Of a stretch of DNA of 64,000 nt, positions 47,101 through 57,278 are shown in pieces (the stretch's first letter is position 1; each line of letters opens with the position of its first letter). The stretch spans positions 3,545,762-3,609,761 of the forward strand of contig NW_009799100.1 in assembly GCF_000213175.1 (NCBI RefSeq). The letters are read 5' to 3'. A model generated the notes under the pieces. The model saw nothing but the letters and a program-made list of their open reading frames with translations. It had not been told where the DNA came from and searched no databases. Position numbers and translations under genes: made by a program. The stretch is from Neurospora tetrasperma FGSC 2508. Its lineage: Eukaryota; Ascomycota; Sordariomycetes; Sordariales; Sordariaceae.

Positions 47101-47765
47101 AAATCGCCAAGTTCGAGGGTGCCTCCATCAAGACCGTCTCGGGTATCCGCGGTCAGATCAAGCGCGCACTCGCCAAGCCCGACGGCCACTTCCGTGCCAC
47201 CTTTGAGGACAAGATCCTGCTCAGCGACATTGTCTTCTTGCGCGCGTGGTACCCCATCAAGCCGCACCGTTTTTACAACCCGGCCACCAACCTGGTCGGC
47301 TGGCAGAGCATGCGTCTCACGGGCGAGGTCCGCCGCGACCAGAACATCGCCACGCCGCTCGACAAGAACTCGCAGTACCGCAAGATCGAGCGCGAGACCC
47401 GTCGGTTCAACCCTCTCCGTGTGCCGCGTGCCCTCGCGGCCGAGCTGCCCTTCAAGTCGCAGATCATCCAGACCAAGAAGCAGAAGAAGGAGACGTACAT
47501 GCAGAAGCGTGCGGTCGTCGTCCGCGGCGAGGAGAAGAAGGCGCGCGATCTCATGCAAAAACTCACGACGATCCGCAAGGAGGTGGTGGAGAAGCGCAAG
47601 GCCAAGAAGGCGGAGCAGCACGAGAAGTACAAGAAGAGCCTGGAAGAGGCCGAGGAGCGGATCAAGAGCAAGGAGAAGAAGGAGAAGAAGGCGTATTGGG
47701 AAAGGGAGGGTAAGAAGCGTGGTCCTAGCGGCGACCAGGGTGGTGGTGGTAAGAGGAGGAGGTAA
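44105..47765 (+). CDS. bms1: Ribosome biogenesis GTPase Bms1
   Basis: Exons 44105-44183, 44242-44312, 44377-46977 and 47034-47765, coding 1,160 residues, against about 1,180 in yeast. The start gives MADVQAHKPHRASKKSKEK, the usual basic opening. Bms1 is a nucleolar GTPase of the small-subunit processome that works with Rcl1 in 18S rRNA maturation. Features: KNPKAFAFSNPGK after the first splice; P-loop GPPGVGKT at 77-84; a family-specific G domain; ELSGYLRG; several very acidic runs in the middle (about 410-480, 565-640); then the conserved core with RMPIVVGGL, LKYTPEHMHCFGTFYGP and, across the last splice, KLTGTPYKIFKNTAFIKDMF; and a Lys/Glu-rich tail. Intron 3 is supported because unspliced reading leaves the conserved sequence. 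Identification is secure. Confidence 0.96.
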
Positions 47766-48251
47766 ATGATGTTGTTGTCGTCAAGGGGAAAATAATTGCT
47801 TGTTTGTTTCAGTCATCATTGTCATCATCATCACCTGGGTTCACTTTTGGGAGTACTACTACTACTGTATATAGAGAGGCATCCACATCCATCGATCCAT
47901 ACCCGGGAAAGAAATTGTTTCTTTTTTGCTAGCACGAGCGAAAAGCATTGGTTGAGATATTCGCTAGTTGGTTGGTGGGTGGGTGGTCCTAGAAGTACTT
48001 GTTCGTGTGTGGGTGTGTTTTAGGGGTTGCATTGTAGCACAAATTGTTAGTGCATACTTGCCACTTGCCTCTGTCGCGGATTGCTCGATTTGGTTCCACT
48101 GTTCACGACGACAACCTCATAGTTTCGTTTCACGGCAGCAACACTCACTCGCCTTTTTCCCCAATCATCTATCTGCCCTATTCGACCGTTCACTGTAATT
48201 CTCAGTCACATTTTCGGAACACACAGCACGATTTACCCAACGACCCACAAT
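47766..48251 (+). promoter_or_regulatory. Probable leader and promoter of the radical SAM gene
   Basis: The whole 486-nt spacer to the next start codon holds no ATG after two just past the bms1 stop. A TATA-like GTATATAGAG lies near 47867. A leader of up to about 480 nt is inferred, overlapping the bms1 3' UTR. The sense strand is pyrimidine rich near the start codon. Confidence 0.4.
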
Positions 48252-50319
48252 ATGCTCACCTTGACCACTCGTCAATCCTTACATCACCTCCCCTCATCAC
48301 TTCTCCGAGTCCTCCTCCTACCCATCATAGCCACCAAACGCTTCCTATCCTACACAGCCAAGACATCATCTCTGTCCTTGACAACTCCCATCACCACCCG
48401 CAAACTCCTTCTTTCCCCATCCTCATCCCCAAACTTCAACAACCTCCAGAAAAGATCCCTCCACCTAGCACCTCCCTTCCTCCTCGACGACTACACGCCT
48501 CGCTACCTCCAGTTATCTGAAGTCGACGCGGCCAAGAAACGATCGCAAGCATATGCTCACCTGGCCAAGTGCAACTTGTGTCCGAGAAAGTGTGGGGTGA
48601 ACAGGTTTGAGAAGACAGGGTGGTGCTTGATTGGGGAGAAGGCGAAAGTTAATGTTATTGCGCCGCATTTTGGGGAAGGTGAGTTTTTTTTTTTTTTTTT
48701 TTTGTTTATTGTTTGGTATTCTTCTTCTGTTATCTACGTATTTTGATCCGTGATTTTCTTCTGTGGCCGTTTTGGTTTTGTTTGGTTATCAGGGTTCGGA
48801 GGATCTGGAGGGAAGACCTCGTGGCGGATGCGGATGCGGATGCGGATGCGGATGCGGATAATGTTCAGTTCAGAAGCAAATTGTTCTGAGGTTCTTGGTC
48901 ACTCAGTCAGTTCAGTCTGTTGGGATTGTTCATCAGTCTAGGTGTACACACTGTGGTGCTGGCAAGGGGCAGGTTTTGGGCCATTGCGGGTGATTGGGTG
49001 TCATAACCGCGCAAGGGAGAGAAGAAGGCGGTTCGGGGTATCCGAAAGAGTAAAGAGGAGGGATTGGTGAGTGTCATTGGATGGGAGTTTCCGTGAAGAT
49101 GATGAAAGAAGGGGTTCCTCCTCCTTGCCACGTTCGACCAGGAAGAAAGAATACGGCAGACTGGTGGCTTCTGGTGGCTTGCTTGCTTTCTCTTAGCATC
49201 ATCATCATGTCAGGGACGGGAAAAATTGACTGAAGTCATTTGTGACCACAGAACCATGCATTCAGGGACATCATGGGAGTGGTTCGGTTTTCTTCAGGTG
49301 CGTACTTTCATGATGTTACCGAGTAGGATCCAAGGAGAATAGCATCGGACTAACTACGATGTCGCGAAAGCATGTGTAACCTCCGCTGCGTCTTCTGCCA
49401 AAACCACGACATCTCACACCAACGAAACGGCATGGATTTGACTCCCGAAGAGCTAGGTGACTGGTACATGAAGCTGCAAGAAGTCGGAAACGTGCACAAC
49501 ATCAACCTTATTACCCCTGAACAGTGAGTCCATGTCCTACCTACGTTCCCGCCTCCCCAGCATTGACCCCAGATTTTGGTCGATCTCGTACAAATCTACC
49601 TACTAAGTACCATCCATCTTAATCGTGCCTCCCCAGACGGCACGGCAAAATCACAAAGACAAAAAGTGGCTGACGTACATCTTTCTCTCTCCTTCCTTTC
49701 ACGAACAATTAGCGTCGTCCCCCAAGTAGCCCTTTCCATCCTGCACGCACGGTCTCAAGGTTTACGCATCCCCATCATCTACAACACTTCCTCCTACGAC
49801 TCTCTCGAGTCCTTAGCTTTGCTCGACGGACTAGTGGACATTTACCTGCCCGACTTCAAGGTCTGGGAACCGTCCACTTCCAAACGGCTGCTCAAAGCAG
49901 ATGACTACGCCGCCACGGCGCGGGAGTCCATCAAAGCCATGCACGCGCAAGTCGGGGACCTATGTTTTACTGGTGACGGTATTGCGAAGAGTGGGGTGCT
50001 GGTTAGACATCTGGTGATGCCTGGCCTCGAAGAGGAAGGGGCAAAGATTATGAGGTGGTTGGCTGAGGAGGTGAGTAGAGATGTGTTTGTGAATATTATG
50101 GAGCAGTATAGGCCGAGTGCGCATGTGGGGAAAGTTCAAACCAGAAGAAAGACACATGGAGGGGAGGAAACAGAAGGAGACAAGAAAGAAGAAAGACGGT
50201 ATGCCGAGATCAATCGGGCTGTAAAGGGGGAGGAGGTGGAGAGTGTTCGGAAGGCGGCTGAGAGGGCTGGGTTATGGAGGTTTTGTGATCCGCCGAAGCA
50301 TGATGGGTTTAACATTTAA
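48252..50319 (+). CDS. PflA/PflX-like radical SAM protein, probably mitochondrial
   Basis: Exons 48252-48678, 49252-49297, 49371-49523 and 49713-50319, coding 410 residues. Intron 1 is unusually long (573 nt). The first 70 residues are basic, Ser/Thr/Leu-rich and nearly free of acid residues, as in a mitochondrial leader. Before the core is a Cys group (C107, C110, C114, C125; CNLCPRKCGVNR). The radical SAM motif CNLRCVFC (C160, C164, C167) is built only after splicing exons 2 and 3; these Cys should hold a 4Fe-4S cluster that cleaves S-adenosylmethionine. YNTSSYDSLESL, DIYLPDFK and VRHLVMPG follow as in the bacterial PflX group (COG1313). A Lys/Glu/Arg insert of about 50 residues interrupts the C-terminal part. 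Substrate unknown. An activase of a glycyl radical enzyme would be odd in an aerobic mould, so another role is likely. Confidence 0.85.
48684..48703 (+). repeat. T20 homopolymer in intron 1 of the radical SAM gene
   Basis: Twenty consecutive T start five bases after the donor GT. Length may be imprecise in the assembly. Confidence 0.9.
48824..48859 (+). repeat. (GCGGAT)6 repeat in intron 1 of the radical SAM gene
   Basis: Six perfect hexamer copies inside the 573-nt intron. The hexamer keeps frame and would code a Arg-Met-type repeat if read through, but no supported exon covers it. Confidence 0.95.
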
Positions 50320-51492
50320 ACCTGCGTCATATGTAAACTAGACTAGACTTACTAGATCTTCTTCCTGGTATTCTCCCTTTGAAGGTCATGGAAGGTTTAG
50401 TTTGCGCTTGTTATTCTCTGTTGTTTGCCTTCTAGAATTGTCTAAGTTGCACACGTGGATGTTGTTATCAACAACGTTCTTCGGCTCCGAACTGGGAAGT
50501 TCCGAAGTCCGGACTTGAAGATCGCCTCTCCGAGAAATTGAACTAGGGAATCAGGACCGAGCAAACATAAAGCCGCGACTCCTCAGGAGTCAAGCCTCAC
50601 AGTGCCTCACTGGTCTGATTCTGCTTGACGGTCTTAGACGGGTGTTTGTCTGATAAGTCCTGAACCAAGGAACTCAAGTACGCAAGGCAATTGGCCTCTC
50701 GGATGTTTTGCCCGATTAGGGGTCAGCCACCAGCAGTCTCATTCTTTGGGCACGTCAAGCCACCGCACGAGGCATGAGTGTGTGTCTTCTTTGTTTCGAA
50801 CTCTAATCTTGTTCCGAAAAGGGGGCTTGCTCCAGCTTATACCTAGCCGAGCGAGAGAAAAAACACAGCCAAGGCCTACGCCACTCCCTCCTTCATCTTC
50901 TTTCAAGGGTAGTAGAACCACCAAGGGCCTGCCTGACCCCGCAAGCAATAACGCCCCCCTTTTCAAGGGAGAACCAAGAAAACTAGGATGTCTGTGATGC
51001 GTTGGGTATTGTTCCAAGAACAACACCCAGGCGAGTCGCCCACCGTGATGGAGGGGCGGCTTTGTCAAGCAACCAGCGGGTCTGGAAGCCACGAGGTCGA
51101 AAAGCCGGGCTAGACCTTGGCGGCTTCCGGCCCCGAAGTGATGAGTGGGTGGGATGGCCATAATGAAATCATTATCGGGAAGATTCCAGTCGAAGACGAG
51201 GAGGAAAAGGTGAATGAGCGATGAGCGCCTATAGCAAGCCATGCGTTCTTGGCTTAGATACATGCCCACCTCAAGGAAGCCTGTCTCATGACTACCGAGG
51301 GGTATCTAGCTGACTGAGGGCGTTGCGTTGCTGGAGTTGATATCCATAAACTTGGATCAATTCCTAGAACAAGTCGCACAAGATCTTCTCTCCCGTCACT
51401 CAACTCACTCCACCCGACCTCCTTCTCCAGTCTGTTGTTCGAGTCTCCGTCCGTTGTTTTTCCATATCCCCATTCCTTGTCACATATACAAC
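50320..51492. other. Spacer, no gene seen
   Basis: About 1.2 kb between two + strand genes. The last 250 nt before the next start codon hold no ATG on the + strand and are probably its leader. The rest carries short frames only and no recognised element. Confidence 0.4.
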
Positions 51493-53307
51493 ATGCCGTC
51501 TTCAGTCAGCAGCAGCCATGGAGGGCAAGCTACCCTCATAGACGGAAGGCCACCAAGCCCAGCCATGTCGACGACCACCACTCTCTCACCACCCAGCCCA
51601 GTCATTGGAGGGGGAGGGGGAGGAAAACATGACCACCACCCAAGCATCATCTCACACGATGCAATGGCAGACGTCAAGTCCAAGATTGAGAAGCTCGCCA
51701 ACGAGCTGAAGCAGCAGCAGCAGCAATGTCGTCAGCAGTCAAGCAACAACACTCGTCCAATACTCCCCCATTTGAACACCGATAGCATCATCACCGCCAC
51801 CACAGCCAAGAAAATAAACTTGACCAGACCTGTCCTATCGCCCTTCTCCCGAGCCAAAAGCCATCAGCTCCAGCAACACGGCCATCAACCATCCACTCCC
51901 GGCCCCGTCATCCCAGGCCTCGAACCCGCCTCCCGCTCTCTCTCCGATCTTCACAACGAACGCTCCTACCTCTTGCATAACTTGCAAACCCAAGGCGAGC
52001 GGGCCACGCGTTTGTATCAGCGGTATGCCCATCTCGAGGCTAAAAAGGAGGCTTTGGCCTCTACCTCCTCTCCCTCAGACGAAAACAACGCCACTGCTTC
52101 TTCAGTTGGCAGCAAAAAGAAGAAGATCAAAAAGGACCTCTCCCTCCTCCGCAGCCGGATCGCCGAGTCCACGCAGCAGGAACAGCTGATCATGTTAAGG
52201 CTGGGCGAGATCCATGTGGAGTTGGTGAATAGGGGAAGGTGGGTTATGACGCACCAGTACCAGCATCAGCACCAGCATCAGATGGTGTATTCGCCGATGT
52301 CCGCTGTGATGGAAGGTCATCAGGGGTATTTCGGTCATCATCAGTGGCATCAGCAGCAGAACCATGGTGGTGGTGGTGGTATCCCGGCGACACCATCCTC
52401 CGCCGACACCTATTCCGTCTCGCCTGTGGGAGGAGATGAGTACCTTTACACCCCCTCGGTCCTTAGTCCGCTTTCTCCTTCATTTGTGCCCGGTGGAGGT
52501 GTTAGTTTCTTTGAAGATATTTGGACTCGCCCATCCCAAAACTCACAAGACCACTTTACCTGTCCGGGAGAAACCCTGGTTCCTGCCCCAGGCCCCGAGC
52601 AAGAACATGAACACCACCACCCAACCGAGGGACAAGAAGAAGAGGAAGAAGAAGAAGAAGACGACCAAACACCCAAACCCAAAACTTCTTTCCAAGACCT
52701 CCCTCTAGACTCCCCAGCAGTCCCCCTCTCTGCAGTCACTCCCAAGTTCAGCACCACCACCAGCACCGTCAGTACCGTTAGTACACTACCCTCCGAACAC
52801 CTCGCCACCCCCATAACTCCCAGCAGAATCCCATGGGACGAATACCCGTCTGACTCCGAAGACGACGGGTCGTTTGAAAGCTTTGATGCGAGCAGTTTTA
52901 CGCCTATCGGCGTGACGACTATTAATCCACTGACTTGTAACAATTCTTTGGTTAACGGCTCCGGCTCGGGCTCGGGTTCGGGGTCTGGCGTGATGATTTC
53001 CGAACCGGAGGAAAACCAAGACGAGGAACAAGAAAAAGAAGGTGAAGAAGACGAAGAAGACGAGGGAAGTGACGAATCCGCTTCCGAACCAGGGGATTTG
53101 CTTTCAGAGCAACAAAGAAGGACTGCTTCGTTCTCACGGGGTGGTGATGACTGGACTAAGGGGAACAACAACAATAACAACCACAGGAGGCTGAGTATGC
53201 GTAGCTTGAAGAACCTGTGGCCTGCCGCGCTTGCGGCTGTTGGTGTTCAAATGGGGTTGGAGGAAGAAGAGGATGTGCCGGAGTTGAGGCTTGATACTGT
53301 TATCTAG
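51493..53307 (+). CDS. Unrecognised low-complexity protein with central coiled coil
   Basis: One exon of 604 residues; MPSSVSSSHGG is the first in-frame ATG after an ATG-free stretch. N-terminal part Ser/Pro/Thr-rich with a Gly run and short poly-Gln. A better-conserved-looking helical segment lies near residues 155-250 (LSDLHNERSYLLHNLQTQG, then a KKKKIKK run, then LSLLRSRIAESTQQEQLIML). The rest alternates His/Gln-rich, Pro-rich and acidic tracts, including EEEEEEEDD and a (Ser-Gly) run near 550. No named domain, signal peptide or membrane segment. Codon-level periodicity and an intact 1.8-kb frame argue for a real gene. Proteins like this are common in Sordariales and evolve fast. Function unknown. 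Confidence 0.7.
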   Translation: MPSSVSSSHGGQATLIDGRPPSPAMSTTTTLSPPSPVIGGGGGGKHDHHPSIISHDAMADVKSKIEKLANELKQQQQQCRQQSSNNTRPILPHLNTDSIITATTAKKINLTRPVLSPFSRAKSHQLQQHGHQPSTPGPVIPGLEPASRSLSDLHNERSYLLHNLQTQGERATRLYQRYAHLEAKKEALASTSSPSDENNATASSVGSKKKKIKKDLSLLRSRIAESTQQEQLIMLRLGEIHVELVNRGRWVMTHQYQHQHQHQMVYSPMSAVMEGHQGYFGHHQWHQQQNHGGGGGIPATPSSADTYSVSPVGGDEYLYTPSVLSPLSPSFVPGGGVSFFEDIWTRPSQNSQDHFTCPGETLVPAPGPEQEHEHHHPTEGQEEEEEEEEDDQTPKPKTSFQDLPLDSPAVPLSAVTPKFSTTTSTVSTVSTLPSEHLATPITPSRIPWDEYPSDSEDDGSFESFDASSFTPIGVTTINPLTCNNSLVNGSGSGSGSGSGVMISEPEENQDEEQEKEGEEDEEDEGSDESASEPGDLLSEQQRRTASFSRGGDDWTKGNNNNNNHRRLSMRSLKNLWPAALAAVGVQMGLEEEEDVPELRLDTVI

Positions 53308-53891
53308 CCTGTTCCTGGTTCTTTTGGGTTCTCGAGGTTATAAAGTGGGCTCTTTCTTGCATTCTATGGTGGAAAGTTGGCGGCGGAGTTTATGACACTG
53401 GCGGACATTTTGATAAGATGTGAAAGAGGACAATTCAAGTTCCCTATGTAGGCGTTAACTGGGAAGGTTAAGGATATATGCCTGGGTGTTTTATCTTGGA
53501 ACTTACTTACTGGTTGTATTGGGTATTGCGCCGAGGAGCTTTGGGATACAGTCAACATCTTCTGTCTGAACAAAAACATCAAAATAGCGGGAAACAGAGA
53601 ACGAAACGAGCCGGAAGGTTGTTCATGATTAGGTATATTAGCTCTGTATAGTTGTGTAAGCTTGTAGACAAGTCCTTTTGCCACTTTGATATCGTATGGC
53701 CGTTTCTTGTCCGTCTTATGTGCCAATGTCACTTTCCGCGTCCCTGATCCGTAAATATCCTGTATGATGTTGATGATGATGATGATGGTATATGCGCCGT
53801 ACATCTTGCTTGCTTGCTGACTTCTCTAAGCCAACCCCAGCCAGAATTGCCGTTCCGGTTTCCTTCATTTTCCTTCCTCTGACTGTATTCC
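53308..53891. other. Convergent spacer, no gene seen
   Basis: Between the stop codons of the low-complexity protein (+) and the NECAP-like gene (-). It presumably contains both 3' UTRs. A short GAT/ATG repeat lies near 53764-53788. No coding frame is convincing. Confidence 0.45.
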
Positions 53892-54716
53892 CTATTCAAA
53901 CATGCCGTTCGGTCCATCGTCGAACCCTAACTCCTGCGCAGATGGTTGTCTCCTGTGCGCAGCACGTCCACTGCTAGGCGGAGGCGGCAAGAAAGGCATT
54001 CCTAACCCGCTGCCACCTCCAGTCGACGATGGCGGAGGGGGGAGCGAAAAGGCCGACAAGGGAGGCTGTGAATCACTGTCCAAGTCCGTTGACAAGGGGC
54101 GATCCTGCCTCGCTCTCCTCCCGAACTTGGTCCCGCTCAAGTTCACCGTGATCGTTTCGCCCTCCTTCAAGCTATAATCCTTCTTCTCCTCGGCCTCCTC
54201 TTTCTTGCTTGACTTGATCAGGGGCGCCACGCCCTCGATCAGGCCCAGCGACTTTTGCGCCTCCTGCAGCGCCACGCCAAAGTCGAAAGACTCGCTGCGC
54301 TCCTCGAAGCCGACGCCGAGCATGGCCTTCTTGCCGGTGTTGGGATCCTGCACGCGCAGGGCAAAGAAGCGGCTGCTGTCGATGGTGGCCTCGACGACGG
54401 CCTGGGTGGTGTAGGGGGCGGCGGCGATCAGGTCGTTTGTGGCAGGGTCCTCGAGCACAATGTCCACCTTGACCGTGTCCTTCTCTCCAATCTGCTCGGG
54501 CGTCTGCGGCGGGATCGAGGTCTCGATGATGCGCACCCGGCCGGTGAAGATGTGCGCCTTGGGGTCGGCGGTCCAGTCGGCGGCCATGTGGCCCTTGGTC
54601 GAGCGCATAGGGGGGATCTGGTAGATGTGGACCGAGGAGGAGGTGATGTGGAGGATGCGCTGGATGGCATCGGGCGGGAGGGGGGCCTGCGTGGCCGGGT
54701 CTATGAGGGTCGTCAT
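53892..54716 (-). CDS. NECAP-like adaptin-ear-binding coat-associated protein
   Basis: One exon, 274 residues. NECAP proteins bind AP-2 and regulate clathrin-coated vesicle formation. The N-terminal about 165 residues match the PHear fold family: VHIYQIPPMRSTKGHMAADW, GRVRIIE, then FFALRVQD, KKAMLGVGFEERSESFDFGV and ALQEAQKSLG. The middle is Lys/Glu-rich with a GETITVNLSGTKFGRRAR segment. The C-terminus is Pro/Ser/Gly-rich and ends QELGFDDGPNGMFE. I do not see the WxxF ear-binding motif that ends the animal proteins, so the adaptor contact may differ. Length is close to animal NECAP1/2 (about 265-275). Divergent from eIF2B alpha. Confidence 0.9.
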   Translation of the reverse strand: MTTLIDPATQAPLPPDAIQRILHITSSSVHIYQIPPMRSTKGHMAADWTADPKAHIFTGRVRIIETSIPPQTPEQIGEKDTVKVDIVLEDPATNDLIAAAPYTTQAVVEATIDSSRFFALRVQDPNTGKKAMLGVGFEERSESFDFGVALQEAQKSLGLIEGVAPLIKSSKKEEAEEKKDYSLKEGETITVNLSGTKFGRRARQDRPLSTDLDSDSQPPLSAFSLPPPPSSTGGGSGLGMPFLPPPPSSGRAAHRRQPSAQELGFDDGPNGMFE

Positions 54717-55701
54717 GATGTGTGTTGTGTTATGGTGGTGGTGGTCACGGTGGTAATGGTGTTTCTGTCCTTGTGATTTGCTTGCTACCTAGTACCTATG
54801 TCGGCAACTTATAGTCGACGCTCAACAGGAAGCCAAGGGGGGAAGAAGAAGAAGAAGAAGAAGAAGAGACTGAAGCCAACATCGCCAAACGGGTCCATAC
54901 ACCAGGTTTCAAATGCCCGATGAAGAAAGAGACAATGACGGTAAAGGGTCCTCCGCTACTGTAGAACCCCTAAGTTAACTTCACATTCCCCTTGCTGCCC
55001 CTGTTCCATGGAAGCGGACGGCGGGGCGGAAGCCACAAGTAACAGTGGTAGCAGATGCCAGGGGCAGCCTGGAGTAGAAAGGATCCACGCAGCCCCAGGG
55101 GGGACCCTCAGTGTTTCGACCCTGTAAAGAGCCCCCGAAAGGTCCGTGACGGACTGCGGCGGCGGTGACAAGCCGCAACATGGAAACTGCCTGGGCAGGG
55201 CAGCAACAACCCCGCTAGGTAGTAGCAGCTGCCGATAGCGGGGCACACAGCGGGCATGAAATGGATGGAAACAATGGCCGGAGAGCTTCGTTGACGTGCA
55301 GTAGGTACGCATTGAGGGCGGTGAGTGGCGGCAGAATACTTTAAAGGGCCGCCCGCACTTGGGAATTTGGGATGAAAGGTTACATGTACAGTGAGCTAGG
55401 TACGCATCTTGAGTCACACTTTTAGATCAGACGCACGCTTCTTCAGAAAACGCTGCATTTTATCGACTCTGCATACCACAAGCCAGATCATTGTCGCAAT
55501 AAACCTGTATGATTTGACAAAGCCAAAACTTGCCTGCCTGCTCCAAGTCTCCCAAGTGACAAACACCCCGAACCCTCCCCACTTGGATCGACCGCAACAG
55601 TGCTTCCTCCCGGGAGGACTTGTATCTTTTGGCGAAAACCACTTCCCACCTTCACAATATCAACACACTTTGTCGTCTTCTCCAACAACCCCCATAAAAA
55701 C
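54717..55701. promoter_or_regulatory. Divergent region between the NECAP-like and eIF2B alpha genes
   Basis: About 985 nt between opposite start codons, holding both promoters. ATG-free leaders are about 160 nt on the NECAP side and about 190 nt on the eIF2B side. A GAA repeat at 54842-54867 lies on the NECAP side. No coding frame is convincing. Confidence 0.45.
54842..54867 (+). repeat. (GAA)n microsatellite
   Basis: About eight GAA copies roughly 125 nt upstream of the NECAP-like start, so CTT repeats on that gene's sense strand. Confidence 0.9.
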
Positions 55702-56821
55702 ATGGCCACCGACGACCTATCCAACAAGCCGCTCGCGGTACGGACGACATCGTCCACCTCCACTGATGGCGCCTCGTTCGAGTGAGTTTGCTTTGCGTAA
55801 TTACCACACGCGTCATAACCAAACTGCGCATTGATTGCCTCTGACCAAGACAAACATAACAAACAGCATCGTCAAAACCTACCGCGACCTCCTCACCTCC
55901 GACCCCGACATGACTATGCCCGTAGCAGCCATCGAATCGCTCATCGAGCTCTTGCGCGTCACCCCTTCCTCAACAGCCATGGAAACCGTCGAAGTCGTCA
56001 AGACCCAAAAGGCCCTCCTCCTCGATTCGGCCCCGAACCCTCTCCCTCTGCTAGCCGGCGCCGACCTCTTCGAGCAGTACCTTCTCCGGTCGCTTAGAGG
56101 GCAGACCGCCGAGTCCTTCGACGAGACGAAGCGCCACCTGCTCAACAACCGCCAGCTCTTTGCCGCCCGCGCCAAGGCCGCCCGCGACAACATTGCCGTC
56201 ATCGGTTCCCGCTACGTGTCGCACCGCAAGATCGTCCTGGCCGCGGGCGGTTCGAGGGTGGTGACCAAGATCCTGGTGCACGCCGCCACGACCAGGACCA
56301 ACACGCACTTCAAGGTCATTTACGTCATGGACGGCAGTCCGCACTGCGACGCCAGCGTCTCGGCCCTGCGCGACGCCGGCCTGGAGGTGGAGACCATCTC
56401 GACCTCCAAGGTGGCCTACGTCCTCAAGGACCAAAAGGACATCAACATCGTCCTCGTCGGTAGCGAGGTCGTCATGCAAAACGGCGGCATCATCTCGCGC
56501 ATGGGCACTTCGCAGCTTGCTCTGCTCACGCGCTTCGCGGGCGGCTCGCAGAAGCGCTTCTTGGTTGCTGCGGAAAGTCACAAGATTGTGCGCAAGACGC
56601 CCCTCTGGCACCCACAGGTGCTGAGGGTCGGCGTCAAGCAGAAGGATATCAGCAAGTTTGACAACGTGGGCGTTGACCCTGTAGGCCAGGAGGCGAGGGA
56701 TTGGGTGGCGGATCGCGATGAGGTGGATTATACCGATCCGGAGCTGATTGATGGCATTGTGACGGAGCAGGGAGTGAAGCAGCCGAGTCAGATTTGGGAG
56801 TTGGTGGATTATGAGAAGTGA
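55702..56821 (+). CDS. gcn3: Translation initiation factor eIF2B subunit alpha
   Basis: Exons 55702-55781 and 55867-56821, coding 344 residues; intron with GTGAGT donor, CTGAC branch and ACAG acceptor. The spliced start is MATDDLSNKPLAV, and the junction reads ASFDIVKTYRDLL, the normal start of the family domain. eIF2B alpha is the regulatory subunit of the guanine exchange factor for eIF2 and senses phosphorylated eIF2 during stress, as Gcn3 does in yeast. Matching features: helical N-terminal domain with MTMPVAAIESLIELL, then the Rossmann-like domain with RYVSHRKIVLAAGGSRV, FKVIYVMDGSPHCD, DINIVLVGSEVVMQNGGIISRMGTSQLAL and RFLVAAESHKIV, ending in QIWELVDYEK. Yeast Gcn3 is about 305 residues; the extra length is at the N-terminus. 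Convergent with egt-1. Confidence 0.94.
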
Positions 56822-57278
56822 GGGGGGTCTTGCTGCCCGGTACTGAAGGTGAAAGGCGTTGAGAAGCGTGGGTAACAAAAGGGCGGTTTTATGAATGGAT
56901 GGATGGATGGAACTGCTTGATCATTTTCAAGTTATTAGTGTGGTTACTGTGGTAAATATCTTTGCAGCATTATTAGGCGTTTTTAACGGGAAATGGGATA
57001 GGTACCTGATATCCTTTGGAGGTTGGTTCATGAAAGAGTCTCTTTTCTCACTTGCTTGGCCTGGGAAGGAAAACAAAGTACGTGCTAAAGTTAAGTCGGG
57101 GATGACTGATCGAGTGGAGTGACATGTGAAACCACTTCATTCAGATATATGTAGTTGACAAAATTTCATAACCAAGAAAAAGATACCCATCTGAGTACTA
57201 ACCAAGATTGCCCTACTCACGTCGTCTTCTGTTTCCAGCCAGCCATTGTTCACCCATTACACATACAAACTCAACGAC
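56822..57278. other. Convergent spacer between eIF2B alpha and egt-1
   Basis: About 460 nt between two stop codons. A (GGAT)-type run lies near 56897. No coding frame is convincing. It should hold both 3' UTRs. Confidence 0.45.
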
